Shown here: positions 35,591 to 48,340 of the stretch, piece by piece
Position numbering within the stretch: position 1 is the stretch's first letter
Layout of the letters: each line of letters opens with the position of its first letter
From: Zingiber officinale
Taxonomy: Eukaryota; Streptophyta; Magnoliopsida; Zingiberales; Zingiberaceae
NCBI RefSeq assembly: GCF_018446385.1
Contig: NC_055987.1
Location: 9,447,705-9,511,704, forward strand
Length of the DNA: 64,000 bases
Direction: 5' to 3'
The notes under the pieces: generated by a model
Databases searched by the model: none
The model's input: only the letters and a program-made list of their open reading frames with translations
What the model was told of the DNA's origin: nothing
Made by a program: the position numbers and the translations under genes

Positions 35591-38500
35591 TTACATGGTG
35601 AGGTCTTTGGGGTTCTCTATAATCTGTGATAGAGTTTGCAAGAAAGCAGCGAGATCAGCACCATAAATGACACGGTGATCTGCTGTAACATTCACCTGCA
35701 AGTATTTCGTTGAAATTAGCCAAGCTATATAACTTGAAAAAGAACTGATATAATAATTGCTGTCATGAAGTAAGATTTACCTGCATCTGATTCTTTAATC
35801 CAATTCTGCCATCCTTGGAAGCAACAACAGTTGGTTGAGATGCACCAACGGCCATGATTGCTCCCTGTGGAATGTTCCAATAGAATTCGTTGGAATACAG
35901 AAACAAAAAATCCTTCCAAACAATGAATTAAGACAAGCATTTACAGTTCCAGGAGGCAGAATTGCATCAAAGCGGTCGACCCCAAACATTCCAAGATTTG
36001 AAAGAGTAAATGTACCTGTAGAAAGCAACAAATTCCACATGTTGATCCCAAGAGCCATTTTTCTTATGTCAAAAGAAAACTAATTATTGCCATAAAAAAC
36101 TTAAGCCGTTAGTCTTATTTTGACTTGCCTGTGATCTCATTCTTTTGTGTTTAATTATCTTTATCTAGGACAAAAGCAACCAGCTATTTTAACAATACAT
36201 AGCTGGAAGCAAATTTCAGATGTAGAAAATCATATTATAGTGAATACATAAAGATGTCACCCAAAAACTGATATAATTGAAAATAAAAAAAATATATATC
36301 CATATTGCCTTCAAAGGGAGTGATGGGATCACATTTCAAAATAATTTATGAAGAGAAAAAGCATAGATTAATATGGCCTTTAACTGAGATATACAGTAGT
36401 TTGTAAAAGTGATAAGTAATACAGGCTAGTGATAAGTAAAAGTGTAAAACACACAGTAGTTTGTGTCAATACACAAACACACACATTGGTTCACTGCATA
36501 GCCCGTGGACAAATATGAAATGCATATATGGTCATCATTAGGAACTAAACATTTATTCTATACTAAAAATATAAGTTCCACTGTACCATAAAAGCAATAG
36601 AAATTACCGATAACTAAAGAACACAGTAGTTCTTCTGCCAACACACATATTGGTTCCATGCGTAATGTGCCCTTTGATAAATATGAAATGCATATCTAAT
36701 CATTATTCGTCTTTGAAATCCCGATTATCATATTCACCCTCATTCTCTTCTTTCATTGGGTTATGATTCATTAGTTTGTGTCACTAGGTATGAGTAAACT
36801 TGGAGTTCATCCTTGGTAGAAACAGGACCAGATTGTACACACCTCCATTATATCAACTGTTTAAAGAAATACAATAAGCATAGGCTACAAGTGAATTTGT
36901 GTATCACCTGCAAATGATTGGAATTAAAGCAGTGTTCTACATGTTCCAAGTTGCATTTATCAGACAAAAGATCACACATAGTTACATTATAGATAAATAC
37001 AATCACTAATTTTGATGATTTGCACATCCTCATCACACGAACTACCAATCATACCAAATAGAATTCTGATCCAATCTGGCAATCTACAGTTGTAATGGAC
37101 TTTACTATGTGATTATATATGAAACAATAAGACCATATGCATCTTTTATTTTAAAAAGAATAACCTACACGGACACTTCTCTGCTCATTCGTTTCCAATG
37201 ATTTTAGAATTGTTGTAGCAGAGTTTCTTGCCCTTAGAGATCCTGAACACATGGAATATTGAAATTGTCCAAATAAAACTAATGGTTAAGCAATGTTTGT
37301 CTCAACTATCTGGAACCAGCCACATGGATCTTAGCTGTGCATAGAGTTAGTTTCTTGCCCTTAGAGATCCTTAACACATGGAGTATTGAAATTGTCCAGA
37401 TAATAACTAATGGTTAAGCAATGTTTGTCTCAACTATCTGGAACCAGCAACATGGATCTTAGCCATGCATTAAACTCTATGCAAGTCTATATCAATAGAA
37501 ATATTGAAATCAACTAAATAATCTCGTTACATTAACTAAAATTTTATTTGACTATTTTCTACCCTTATACGTTCTGCTCTAATTAATTCAAATTGTTTGA
37601 GAAAGGAATCTATTCATACTTTTAAATCATGTTGATACCATCTTAACATATTTTCTCGACCATGTAGATACCATCTTAACCTATTTTCTCTCATCTTAGA
37701 GTTTTATCTATTAGAGCTAGAGTGCTAGACCTAATTGCTCTCATATGTGTTTTTAATTTTATCCTTTCTAGTAACGTCACATATCCATTTTGGCAGTCTC
37801 ATCTTTCTTATCATAACTTTTTTAATGTGTTGCTTCCTAATAGCCCAACATTCCCATCCATAAAGCATGGTGGATCATATCACAATCTTATAGAATTTTC
37901 ATTCAAGGTTAAGCGACACTTAACAGTCATACAAGATTACAAAAGCTTCTCTCTGTTTCAACCATCTACACTTTATCTCAATGATATCTTCATTAATATT
38001 CCTTTCTACTAAATAATAGGTCTAATATATCTAAACTATTACTTGCAGAAATTCATGTTCATCCATCTAACAACTCCCTTTCTATTACTAAAACTACAAT
38101 TCAGTTTTAGCTCTTAGTTTCTACGCGCCTTTTTTCCCAAAAATTGAAGTTTCAGAGTTAAACTATTTATATTATCAACAAAAAGCACTATATATTCTGA
38201 AAAGAACGTCCGCCATCTTCAATATTATTGTTGAGTTCATCTAATCCATGCCATAATGACAATCATATATTAACTGAATAAGTCGAGAACCTCCAATTCT
38301 GAATGTCACCTAGGTTTTAAAACTGAGTTCTCTCATGATTCTTTGGTATTGAATTTCCTGATTATAAAATCCTGGGTTTAAGTTTACCAAATATTAAAAT
38401 TTGAAAAAGCAGATAATTGTGGTACTATAGTGTCTTATCTCATAATCATAATATACAACTCAAGTTGCTAAGAAGCATAACATAACTAGCAACTTCAACG

Positions 38501-40744
38501 TAACTCCCGTATGCTCATGAGAATCACATTATCTTGAAGTTGTGATCCTCAATCATCCCGTTCCAATTCTTGAATCAATTGCACAAAATGTAATCACACG
38601 CTCCAAGTTTTTATTATATATATATATATAAATTTGATATGTTGCGGACTTAACTCGGAGCGTCTGGAATTGATCCAGACGCCCGTGCATGACCTGGTCC
38701 AGGCGCAGTAACTTTTTTTTTATTTTTTTCTTTTGTTTTCGGATATATTATATGTATTTAGGGTTTAAGATTTTAGGATTTAAGAGTTGGATTATAATGA
38801 ATTTGAGCCAATAAGATTTTCCCTCTAGGGTCAGGCTTCCCTATTGAGTTATAGTGTTTAGGATTAAAAATTTTGTAGATACTCACGGGATATATTATAT
38901 GTATTTAAGGTTTATTATTTTAGGATTTAGGGGTTGATTTATAATGAGTTTAAGCTAATAAGATTTTTCCTCTGGAGTTCAAGCTTCCCTCTTGGATTAT
39001 AGTGTTCAAGATAAAAAATTTTAAATGCTCACGGGGTATAGTGTTCATCTTTGAGGAGATGTTGATTTAGCAAAACAAAACAAAAAAAGTTACTGAATGA
39101 ATCCAGGGATTCATTCCAGGCGCCTGGACCAAGTCGTGCACAGGCACCTGTATCAATTCCTTTAAGATATTTTTCCAGAAATGAGCACACAAACACAGAC
39201 CGTTTAAGATGAGTAGATTGTGCATAACATTACTGCACATGACTAGTAACAGTTACAGGAATAAAATCTAAAATTCACATTTTGCAAAATATATTCTCTA
39301 CATAATAAAAGATATTTCTTCAAATAAAACCATAAATAGTTCATGTACATATTTGTGGAAAATAGTTTAACTATGCCTAAAAATACTATTTCAAGTTTTG
39401 GTTTACAAAAGCAGTGGCGACATTTTAAACTACTAAGCAGTTGGTACCTGTATTGTATTCATGAGGCTGCAGCTGCTTGGCTCTTGCCTTATCAACCAAC
39501 TCCTTCCATTTTCTTGACAACGAATAGATATCAACCTACAAAATCAATCATTCAAATGATAAATAATGTCTCCGGGACAGAAAACATAATATCAGAAGCC
39601 AAGGAGTACCTTGTCCGCATCCTGAAGGACTGGTGTAATCAATCCTCCATCAATAGCCACAGCAACAGCAATATTGATACTGCTGTTGTATGTAAAGCTC
39701 TTCCCATCTCTGCAACTGGAATTGACAACTGGATGTTTAATTAATGCCATAGCAGTCGCCTTGGCAAGCAATGCAGTCATGGTGACACCCTTTGATTTAA
39801 TCTACACACAAATTAACGAAGAACAGCTTGAATGACTCAGGCCACCAGAATAAAGTTCCACTAAAAGCACTCACTTTCTTGTAGAGCTCGTCAAGTGCAT
39901 TTGTGGTGATCGTATAGCCCACACGGAATGTTGGAACTGAGAGGCTTTCTACCATGTTTTTGCTAACGGCACCCTGCATCGTGGTGAATGGAACCACAGT
40001 GCCCAATTGGATGATCGGAGAAGTAGGATCCTTCGCCGCTCCAGTTTCTGCGACTGTTTTTGGTTCCCTCGGCACAGTCGACCCAGAAGCTGCCGCAGCT
40101 TCCACATCCTTGGCCACAATTCGCCCCTGAGGTCCGGTCCCGGTAACTGCAGCCAATTCTACCTTCAACTCCTTAGCAAGTTTCTTCGCAAAGGGTGTGG
40201 CGACAATCCGTTGCCCGCCCTCGGATGCAGGGTGGGCCGATAAAGAAGCGGATGCCGAAGAGGCCCTTGGAGGAGGTACGGTTTGCGATGGGGGAGGAGT
40301 AGGCGCTTCAGAGGGAGCAGGTGAGTCAGCAACAGGGGCAATGGCAGGGGAAGAAGGCGACGAGGAAGCTTGGGACTTAGCAAGGGGGATCTCATCCTCG
40401 GACTCCGCGAGTAGGGCGATGGCGGAGCCGACAGGGGCGACGCCTCCCTCCTCGACCATGATGGCGGCGAGGAATCCGTCGTAGAATGTCTCGACGTCCA
40501 TGTCGGCCTTGTCGGACTCGACGACGACGACGCTCTCACCCTTGGCGAGCCGGTCTCCCTCCGACTTAACCCAGGACACAATCTTCCCCTCCGTCATGGT
40601 GGAGCTAAGCGCCGGCATGAAGATCTCGCGGATCTTGGCGTAGATCCTCGTCGGGGTAGCGGCGGGGCGGCAGGAGGACCGGCGGAGAACGGGAGAAGGG
40701 AGGGAGGGAGAAGTGAAGCGAACATGGAGAAGTGAAGCAGCCAT
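35591..40744 (-). CDS. LTA2: Dihydrolipoamide acetyltransferase, E2 of plastid pyruvate dehydrogenase (LTA2-like)
   Basis: Six exons on the minus strand: 40744-39875, 39801-39610, 39535-39448, 36015-35945, 35864-35781 and 35695-35591. They give 469 aa in frame with GT-AG junctions. The protein carries the acetyl group in the plastid complex that makes acetyl-CoA for fatty acids. Order: Ser/Arg-rich transit peptide (~1-36); lipoyl domain (37-~115) with the lipoylated Lys79 in ESDKADMD; Pro/Ala/Ser linker; E1/E3-binding domain (ATPFAKKLAKEL, GTGPQGRIVAKDV); catalytic domain with the active-site His442 in TADHRVIYGADLA. The Tyr-Gly in place of the usual Asp-Gly matches plastid E2s. Arabidopsis LTA2/EMB3003 aligns throughout. 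An in-frame ATG lies 53 codons upstream (40903), but relatives start as MA-S here. Intron 3 (36016-39447) is 3.4 kb and full of repeats. Confidence 0.95.
37223..37476. repeat. ~127-bp tandem duplication in intron 3 of the E2 gene
   Basis: Two adjacent copies contain GTTTCTTGCCCTTAGAGATCC, then ATGGTTAAGCAATGTTTG and GGAACCAGC(C/A)ACATGGATC, and differ at only a handful of bases. The duplication is recent and lies in an intron, so the protein is unaffected. Confidence 0.88.
37530..38000 (-). mobile_element. LINE 3' fragment in intron 3 of the E2 gene
   Basis: Read on the minus strand the sequence encodes pieces such as MLYGWECWAI and WICDVTRKDKIKN, matching the C-terminal segment typical of plant RTE-like LINE reverse transcriptases (family pattern MLYG-ECWA then MLRWMCG-TRKD-I-N). 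It is a 5'-truncated, worn copy with several stops and no reverse transcriptase core. A plus-strand frame at 37722-38012 is its shadow. Confidence 0.65.
38666..39160. mobile_element. Inverted-repeat element with internal ~146-bp tandem repeats, in intron 3
   Basis: Terminal inverted repeats of about 41 bp (38666-38706 and 39120-39160) share GGAATTGATCCAG-like outer and CTGGTCCAGGCGC inner words, with about seven differences. Between them a unit starting CGGATATATTATATG repeats about 2.5 times (starts near 38740, 38886 and 39029). No coding capacity and no clear target duplication. It is a MITE-like or foldback element that grew by internal tandem duplication. Confidence 0.7.
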
Positions 40745-41204
40745 GGATGATGGATGCCCAAGAGAATGCGAGCTCGAGATCGGAGGAGACGAGAGGGGAA
40801 GGGCGATGAAATGAAGTGACCCGGCTGTGATTGTATCGAAAGGAGGGCGGAGCCTCCGAGGAGGGCAAATTGGCCGAAGTTGATTGACATCAAGATTCGA
40901 CATATTCTCGTGACGGCTTGATGAACGGTCAAGATCTTTCCTAGTGAGTGACGCAATAATGACAAATTTTCTTTTTTTTTATGGGAATCTTTCATTTCAC
41001 CTCAGAATCTCTCATTTTTTTCTAAACTACTGCCAGAGTTTCAAAAATCGTCAGAACACCCCTGATGTATTGAAATTGTTATTATTTCTCATTCTAATTT
41101 GTTTCTCTGCATTCGCATAACAAAATAATGATACAGTTGAGTATTCAGTCTTCACTCACTTTTCCATCAAGGTTAAGTAATGTTGTTCATTGTTTTGGTA
41201 GGAT
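40745..41204. other. Promoter side of the plastid E2 gene
   Basis: The minus-strand upstream region of the E2 gene, up to the edge of the large Gypsy element. No TATA box could be fixed. An insertion this close (about 460 bp from the start codon) could affect expression. Confidence 0.45.
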
Positions 41205-41464
41205 AATTAATCAAGTCAAAGTAGAGAAGATGGATAGTTGAGAATATGATTTTATCATTGACTTGATGAAAACTCCTTGTTATCTTGCATGTTACAAAGA
41301 ACGTTAGTTGTTGGTCCAGGGAAGGGATTCCTGGTATTAGCCTTCGACATTCAACTAAATGCTTGGTTGAAGGAGAAGAATAGTGAAAATAACTGTAGCG
41401 ATGATCGTGTTAAATTGTGTAGCGTCGCATATCTGTACTTATAGATAGAGACCCCTTTTTATAG

Positions 41465-41857
41465 GGAGCAAATCTCCTAGTCCAAGAAAAGTAGACCAGG
41501 GGATGAACCATTGGTAATTGCGGTTGAATCATGGCCGCGATCCGACCGTAATTGGTTGTGATCCCTCTCTGTGTTCATTGTCCCCATCAGGTTATAGCTT
41601 GGGTCAGAGCGGACAGCCGGAGGCCGTTCGGAGGGCGGGCCCCGCTCAGCGTCTGACAACCTAGACACTTGCCCACTTTCGGCGACCTTCGAGTAGCATT
41701 CGGTCGTTAGCTCTAACCTAAACTATAACCTAGTGGAGACGGTGAACCCAGGGAAGAATCGTAACCAATTGCACTCGGATCCCGACCATGATCCAGCCGT
41801 AATTGTGAGTGGTTCATCCCCTGGTCCATTTTTTTTAGACCAGGAGATCTAATCTCC
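41465..41857. mobile_element. Mutator-type MITE in the Gypsy 3' LTR, 9-bp target duplication, empty site known
   Basis: A 393-bp element starts GGAGCAAATCTCC and ends GATCTAATCTCC, with terminal inverted repeats of roughly 100 bp. The 9-mer TTTTTATAG flanks it (41456-41464 and 41858-41866). The sister LTR has the uninterrupted site (about 59648-59668), which proves insertion. The centre (about 41570-41700) is GC-rich and not part of the inverted repeats, so it may be captured sequence. No transposase. Confidence 0.92.
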
Positions 41858-42899
41858 TTTTTATAGTGTCACTATTGTGTCTGTGCACGAATCTCAAAGT
41901 ATTTTCAAAAAGGATAGACCATAAAAGTGACTTTGACATCTACCTAAAATAAGCCCGTAAATCTCTGTGATTTAATAGGTTGGAAACTTCGAAAGTGCGA
42001 TTTGCCTGCAGAATATCTTCTATCCTTCGTAGCATAAAATGTCAAAAAGGAATATGAGGCCTTTAGACCATGTGACCCACCATAGGGCCCCTTGGCACAG
42101 TGATCGAGGCCCTATATTAAGCACCCAAGATGTTCAGCCGGATCATAAGTCCGATCGGCTGGAGCAATTGATGGAGCTACTTGTTTCCTATCTTCAAGCC
42201 TTGTGTATGTGACGGAAGTTGGAACATAAAGCCTGATCAACCTAAAGGTTTAGTTGAGTGAGTTCTCGATCTGCTTCAAGCTCCAATTGTAAGGAGATCG
42301 AAGGTTGGGACTTAAGGTCCGACTAGCCATAGGGTCCTGTCGGATGAGATCGTCAGGTCAAGTGAGCTCTAGGTTCTATTGATTACTCAGAAGACTGATT
42401 GATTTTTTACTTTGACTGCCTCACCCACCAGCCTCCTGGACTTTGACCTACGTTCTGGGAGGAGGGTCCACCTTAACTACAGTATCACAAGTCTTTCCTT
42501 CGAGTCTAGTCGAAGAAGACTATAAGTCCAACTGACTGGACCTTTAGTTTTGTTTGTTGAACAAGCATTCTCTTTCTTCATTGTCGTTCGGCTTGAACGA
42601 ATATTGTACTCAACAATCGCTATTTCTTAAATCCTTTGTTCCCCGACCAAGGAATACACTATATGACGCCGCTCAGCTCGAATGTAGGATGTACTTAGTT
42701 GTTGCCGCTTTCTGCCTCCTCTTTCTCCAGTGGGACTCCAATCCTCAACAGTGTCACTTGGTTATGATTGACGTCATGCTAATTTCTTCAAAACTGCGGG
42801 AAACACCTATCATAAATGCGAAGTATGCCAAGCCTGCCTTTTCATCATGAGCATGCTGATTACTCCCATCCCTCATAAATGCGCCCTATGATTTATCAC

Positions 42900-44800
42900 T
42901 ATGTGTCGCACACACTCATAATAGAATATTCAATGTGACATGCGACTATTGGGATTTGATGTGACAACTACCTTTTCAAATTGATGACCCAAATTAAATT
43001 TCACTTTTCTATGTTCTTGATCGGATGGCTTCAAATAACCCTCACTAGGGTTTTTAAAGTCTTTCTTTTCCGATGCACTGTATCGCTTCCAATGTCATAT
43101 TCATCTTCATCTTCTTCCTCTTCGTTTTCTACTTGTTGCCAGCGATTAGCGTCCAATAAGTTTTACTTCTCTGCTTTTCTTTCGATCTTTGCCATTCTTC
43201 CTCAATGGCTTCTTTGTCTGCTCCTTCCTTTATCCCCGAACTTTAGTACACTTCTAGTTTATCCTTCTTCAATGGTGACGAGATAGACCAAATGCGGCTA
43301 ACTTACTGTACTCCTCGTGATCACCAAATTGTTATTCCTTCTGCTTATGATCTTACCCACACCCCTCTGGTCGGTTTCATTACTTTTTCTCTTAAGTCTA
43401 TGTCGACCTTCGCCAAGCCCCTGATTCAGCAACAATATCACAAAAGGCACTGTTCAACCACACCTATCTGATCGGTGACTTTCGGTCCACCACATCCATC
43501 GCGGCATCCACTGTGTGACCATAATCTGAGTGGGGAGAAAGATCTGCTTCCGTAGTTCCAAAATTAGCAGCCGATATGCCCACTCCCCTTTCCTTCGAGC
43601 GTACTCTCTCACTCTCCAAGATACCATCCGGTACTATCGTGGCCCAATCGATATCTTTCTTGATGCCACCCCGACCAAGACAATCCAACCCTTTCTATGA
43701 TCTGTTCAACTCCTCTTTCCAAATCCAAAAGTAATTCTAAGCCCACCTCCACCGAACCTTGCGAGTCGAGCAAGCAGAAGAAAGTTCGAGAAATCCTTAG
43801 ACTGCCCACTCATGATTTATTATCCATACACTGTTGATTCTTTAGCTCCTGAACACAAAATAATGATACAAGGACCCTTAGCTTAGATTTGGACTGTTGC
43901 AAGGACCTAAGCAAATGCTAGTTCCCCCGAGGAGCTAGTTGACCACTTTAGTCAAGGAACCACTAGGATAAGTTTCTTAAAACCTTTACTCTTCTTATTT
44001 ATTTCTTTTAACGTCTTTTTCACTTTCACAGTTTTAGGTGGACGACCTGGCACTTGGCTAAAAATTGGCTAAGATGAGCCATGAGTGCAAGAAGTTTCAA
44101 GACTTGGCTGGCATAGTGGGCACTTCCCATGATCTATCTGACCTACTCTCCTAAGAGGTGACCCAATTAAAGAAGGAGCCAGAGATCCAGTCTGAGCAAT
44201 TTTTGGGGTCTGAGCGGGTGCTTACTATGGAGAAGGATAAGAACCATGGCTAAGTCATCTAACTCGAAAAGCTAATGAAGCAGACCCAAAATTATGAGTC
44301 ATACATCAACTCGGCCAACACTAGAAAACTTAGGGACATCAAGGACTAAGATATTAAAAATAAGAAAGTCCATGCTTTGGCCAAGAAGCTTGAAGAAACA
44401 TAAGTTGTTCTGCTCACCAAGCAAGTTAGCCGAACGGTCGAACAAGTGACACGAGCTTCAACTTGGGGAGCACCAACAAGCCCTCACTGAGAGAGATGCC
44501 GAGCTAAAAGATGTGAGAACCGAGCTGGAGGCCTCTAAGGCAGAGTTTACTAAATACAAAGAAGAATACCCTGATCGTCTGTAAGCATTTAGGGTGGAGT
44601 ATTTGCACTCACGGAGCTTTAATTAGATGTTAACCGATCAGACCAATAAAATATTTAGCTATGGCTCTTAGGGAACAACCAAGCAATTGAAGGATGGCGG
44701 TTATCTAACTACGGAGATCCCTAAAAATTTTATCAAGCATTAAAAGATCCTGGAAATCATTCCTAAGGACACCTTCACTGGCCTTGCTTAATTCTTCTTT
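42900..44800 (+). other. Region with plus-strand coding character inside the Gypsy fossil
   Basis: Inside the minus-strand Gypsy element, between pol and the 3' LTR, the plus strand carries protein-like pieces with coiled-coil composition (for example around 44150-44570, rich in Glu, Lys, Gln and Leu). Antisense genes at this position are known in some Tat-lineage elements such as Grande. It is broken. The assignment rests on position and composition only. Confidence 0.45.
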
Positions 44801-44964
44801 TGAAGTGTAATGATCTTGTAAAAATTTCTAATAGTTTATCTTCTTGTAAAAACTAAATATTCTACCTTGTTTGTATATATATCCTTTTTTAAGCCTTCAA
44901 CATTTTTCTGCCTTAGCATTTTGTAATGTTGTTTGCTTTCCGTGACTTGCCCAAATTTACGCTA

Positions 44965-45340
44965 TAATCTATGACTTAGGCATGAGAGCAAACTCACTTA
45001 TAACTCGACTGATCGAGGCGAGAGTTTGAGACTTGGTTGTGAGAGCAAGCTCACTTATAACTCGGCCAAACGACACGAGAGTCTAGGACTTGGTCAGAGA
45101 GCGAGCTCACTTATAACTCAGTCGAGCGGCTCGAGAGTCTAGGACTTAGGCGTGAGAGTAAGCTCACTTATAACTCGACTGAATGGCACGAGAGTTTGAG
45201 CTCAGCTGAATGATACGAGAGTATGAGACTTGGTTGTGAAAACAAGCTCACTCATAACTCATACCATCGGCTCGAGAGTCTAGGATTTAGGCATAAGAGC
45301 AAGCTCACTTATAATTCGGCTGAACAACGCGAGTATCTGG
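44965..45340. repeat. ~60-bp tandem repeat array in the Gypsy fossil
   Basis: About six units share GAG(C/A)AAGCTCACTTATAACTCG and CGAGAGTCTAGGACTTGG. Arrays between pol and the 3' LTR are common in Tat-like elements. The array is cut at 45341 by a Copia insertion. Confidence 0.85.
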
Positions 45341-45767
45341 TGTTAGAGCAATCTGTGTGACCCTAGATTTTGATATTTGGGCAAAGCTTTAAACTAGGAT
45401 TATTGTTATATTTGACATGGGCTTGTGAGTGTGTAGGATGTAGGTACAACAAGGAAAGTCCAACTTGTTAAACCCTGTGGTAGTTTTGATGTGATCAACC
45501 AAGTTTAGGTTAGGTCATGCTTTGTGTTTGATCCCTGTGTCTAAGTGTGCAGGAGCTTAGGAGCGCAGGAAGTCGAGCGGAAGACGTAGCTAGCGAGAAG
45601 GACGGCACGGGAAGGGAGCCGACGAGCTCGGTGTGTCCGAAGGACGAGAGAGCTGCGGAAGAGTACACCCGGTGGGCGTGAAGAACATGCGCGGTGTTCG
45701 AGGGACGTAAAGCCGGGACGGAAGACTGTCGAGGAGAAGGCCGGGAACTGGGTTCGGGTGAGCCCTA

Positions 45768-48340
45768 TGTTAGGGTGTATACTAAAAGCCTAGCTTTTGG
45801 TATAAACATTTATCTAGTAATAAGAATCACATTGGTCAAATGTCTACATTTATGATAAATGTAGTTGTTCAATTAATTTATATTGTAGATAACATGGTGT
45901 GTGGTGTCACACACAGAGGATCATGTTATCAGTACCTTATAAATTATAAACAGTAGCTCACGACCAAAATGGAAAGGAACAAACCATTAGAAGGTTGTAG
46001 TGTAATTAGGTATCAGTTTATCTTGACTGTATAATTACACTAGTACACTTAGAGTGTATTGAGTAGGACCATTTGAGGTCGTTTCCTTTATACTGATTTT
46101 ATAAAGAAACAAAGACCTCGGTTATTATGGAAGTGTGTGCTCTTAATCCTAATATAATAACAAGCACATATATTTGATATTTATTTCTTTAATTTATCAA
46201 TGGGTGAGATTTAGTTCGATGAATCAATAAGCCCGATAAGTTGGGAAATGGTATCACTTATAGTGTGTGTTGTTGATTATAGAAGGAAACGTGTCCTAGA
46301 GATACTAGGTTGATAATGTCCTCAAGAGGAGCTCATAAGAATTGTCATGTTAAACCTTGCAGTGGACCTAGTCCGACATGATGATAAGGTTGAGTGGTAC
46401 TACTCTTGGACTAAGATATTAATTAAATGAGTCAAGAACTCACTTAATTAGTGGACATTCGATATCTTAAACACAGGAGACTAACACACTCATGATAAGA
46501 AGGAGCCCAAAATATAATTTGGGATTGGTACGGTAGTTCAATAATAGTTCTCTAGTGGAATGAATTATTATTGATAAAATTAAGTTGTGTGTTCGAGGCG
46601 AACATGGGATGCTTAATTTTATCGTGAGACCAAAACCAATTCCTCCTCTCGGTCCCTATCGTAGCCTCTTGTATATAGAGATTTATACCCACCACATACC
46701 CACCTTCTTACCCAACCAATAGGGGCCGGCCAAGCTAAGCTTGAAGCTCAAGCTTAGGGCCGGCAAGCCTAAAGGTTGAGCCTTAAGGTGGTCGGCCAAT
46801 AGCTTGGAGCCCAAGCTTAGGTGGCCGGCCACATCATATTAAAAAGGGATTTTTATTAAAATTATTTCTTATGTGGATATCATAGTTTTAAAAGAGAGTT
46901 TGAAAATTAAATCTTTCCTTTTAAAGCTTTCTACAAAAGATTAAGAAAAGATTTGAAATCTTTCCTTATTTGTAGATTGAAAGGAGATTTTATTTTAAGA
47001 AAACTTTCCTTTTTAACCATGATAATAATTTAAAAGAGAAGTTTAAAAATTAAATATTCTCTTTTATTAGTTTCTACAAAAGATTAAGAAAAGATTTGAT
47101 ATCTTTCCTTATTTGTAGATTGAAAAGAGATTTTAATTTTTAAGAAATAACTTTCCTTTTGGTTTTTATCCACATGTTTAAAAGAAAGATTTTAATTTAT
47201 TAAATTTCCTTTTTATAAACCAATCATGAAGGGATTAAATTATTGAAGAAATTTTATAAATTTCTGGAGACAAATTAGGAAGTTTTAATTAATTAAAACT
47301 CTCCTTGTTTGTAGCTTTGGGGTGGCCGGCCATGTAAATTGAGAAAAGGAAAATTGTTTTAATTAAATAAAATTTTCCTTTTCATGGCAAAAGAATTAAG
47401 GAAGTTTTTAATTAAATTTCCTTATTTGCCAAGACCAAGGATTATAAAAGAGGGGGTAGAGGTGCCTTCATGGGTGATCAACTCTATTATTCTTCTCCTC
47501 TCTTTTCCTCCTTGGTGGCCGGCCCTAGCTTCTTCCTCTTCTCTTCTTCTTATGGCCGGCGGCAACCTCTCTTGGAGCTCTTGATGGTGGCCGGTTCTAG
47601 CTAGGAGAAGAAGGAGAGAAAGGTGGTTTTGTTTCTTGCATCCCTTGGAGCTTGGTGGTGGTGGCCGGACCTCTACTTCTCTTGGAGAAGTGGTGGCCGA
47701 AACTTGTAAGGAAGAAGAAGGTGCTTGGTGGTTCTCATCTCGGAAGATCGTTGCCCACACAACGTCCGAGGTTAGAAGAGGAATACGGTAGAAGATCAAG
47801 AGGTCTTTTAGAAGGTATAACTAGTAATTTTTCCTTTCCGCATCATGCTAGTTATTTATGGATATAATACTAAATACAAGAGGCATACGATTCTAGAGTT
47901 TCGAATTCGTTTTCGATATAGTGTTCTTTTGTTTTTCTTTTTCTTGTGATTTGATTGTTCTTTTCGGTTAACCTAAAGTTATTTTAGGAAATTAAATATT
48001 AGCTTTCTATAAAAGGTTTTGTCTAGTCGGTGGTGGTTGCTCCCATATCCAAGAAGGCCATGTGCCTCGCCACGTCAGTACTGGGAATCGATTATGGAAA
48101 TTAATATTTAATGGAATTAATAATTTAATGTGACTTGGGTCGAACGTGTTAAGTTCTGCAGGAGACCCAAGTCAAAACCTAAAAGAATGAATAGATTAAG
48201 TTTTGGATCAAACGTGTTAAGTTCCGCAGGCGATCCAAAATTTAATTTAAAAGAACACATGGTAGCTAGGAAAAGGTTCAGACCTTTGTACAAAATTTTT
48301 GTACAGTGGAACCTCTAGGTTTTCCGAGTAGCAACCAACA
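45768..48340 (+). mobile_element. Solo LTR (~2.57 kb) inserted in the 5' LTR of element B
   Basis: It begins TGTTAGGGTGTATACT and ends GCAACCAACA. The duplication CCCTA flanks it exactly (45763-45767 and 48341-48345). The 3' LTR of element B still has the empty site, GAGCCCTATTCCGG near 51502-51515, which confirms the insertion to the base. It belongs to the same long-LTR family as the minus-strand solo LTR at 26684-29129. Small frames inside are not genes. Confidence 0.95.

Noticed and set aside
40745-40903. 53-codon N-terminal extension of the plastid E2 from an upstream in-frame ATG
   Set aside because: Relatives begin at the MA-S site and a transit peptide starts there. The extension lacks transit-peptide character at its own start.
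44965-45340. CRISPR-like regular repeats
   Set aside because: The ~60-bp units are adjacent and degenerate with no unique spacers, and the setting is a plant Gypsy element.
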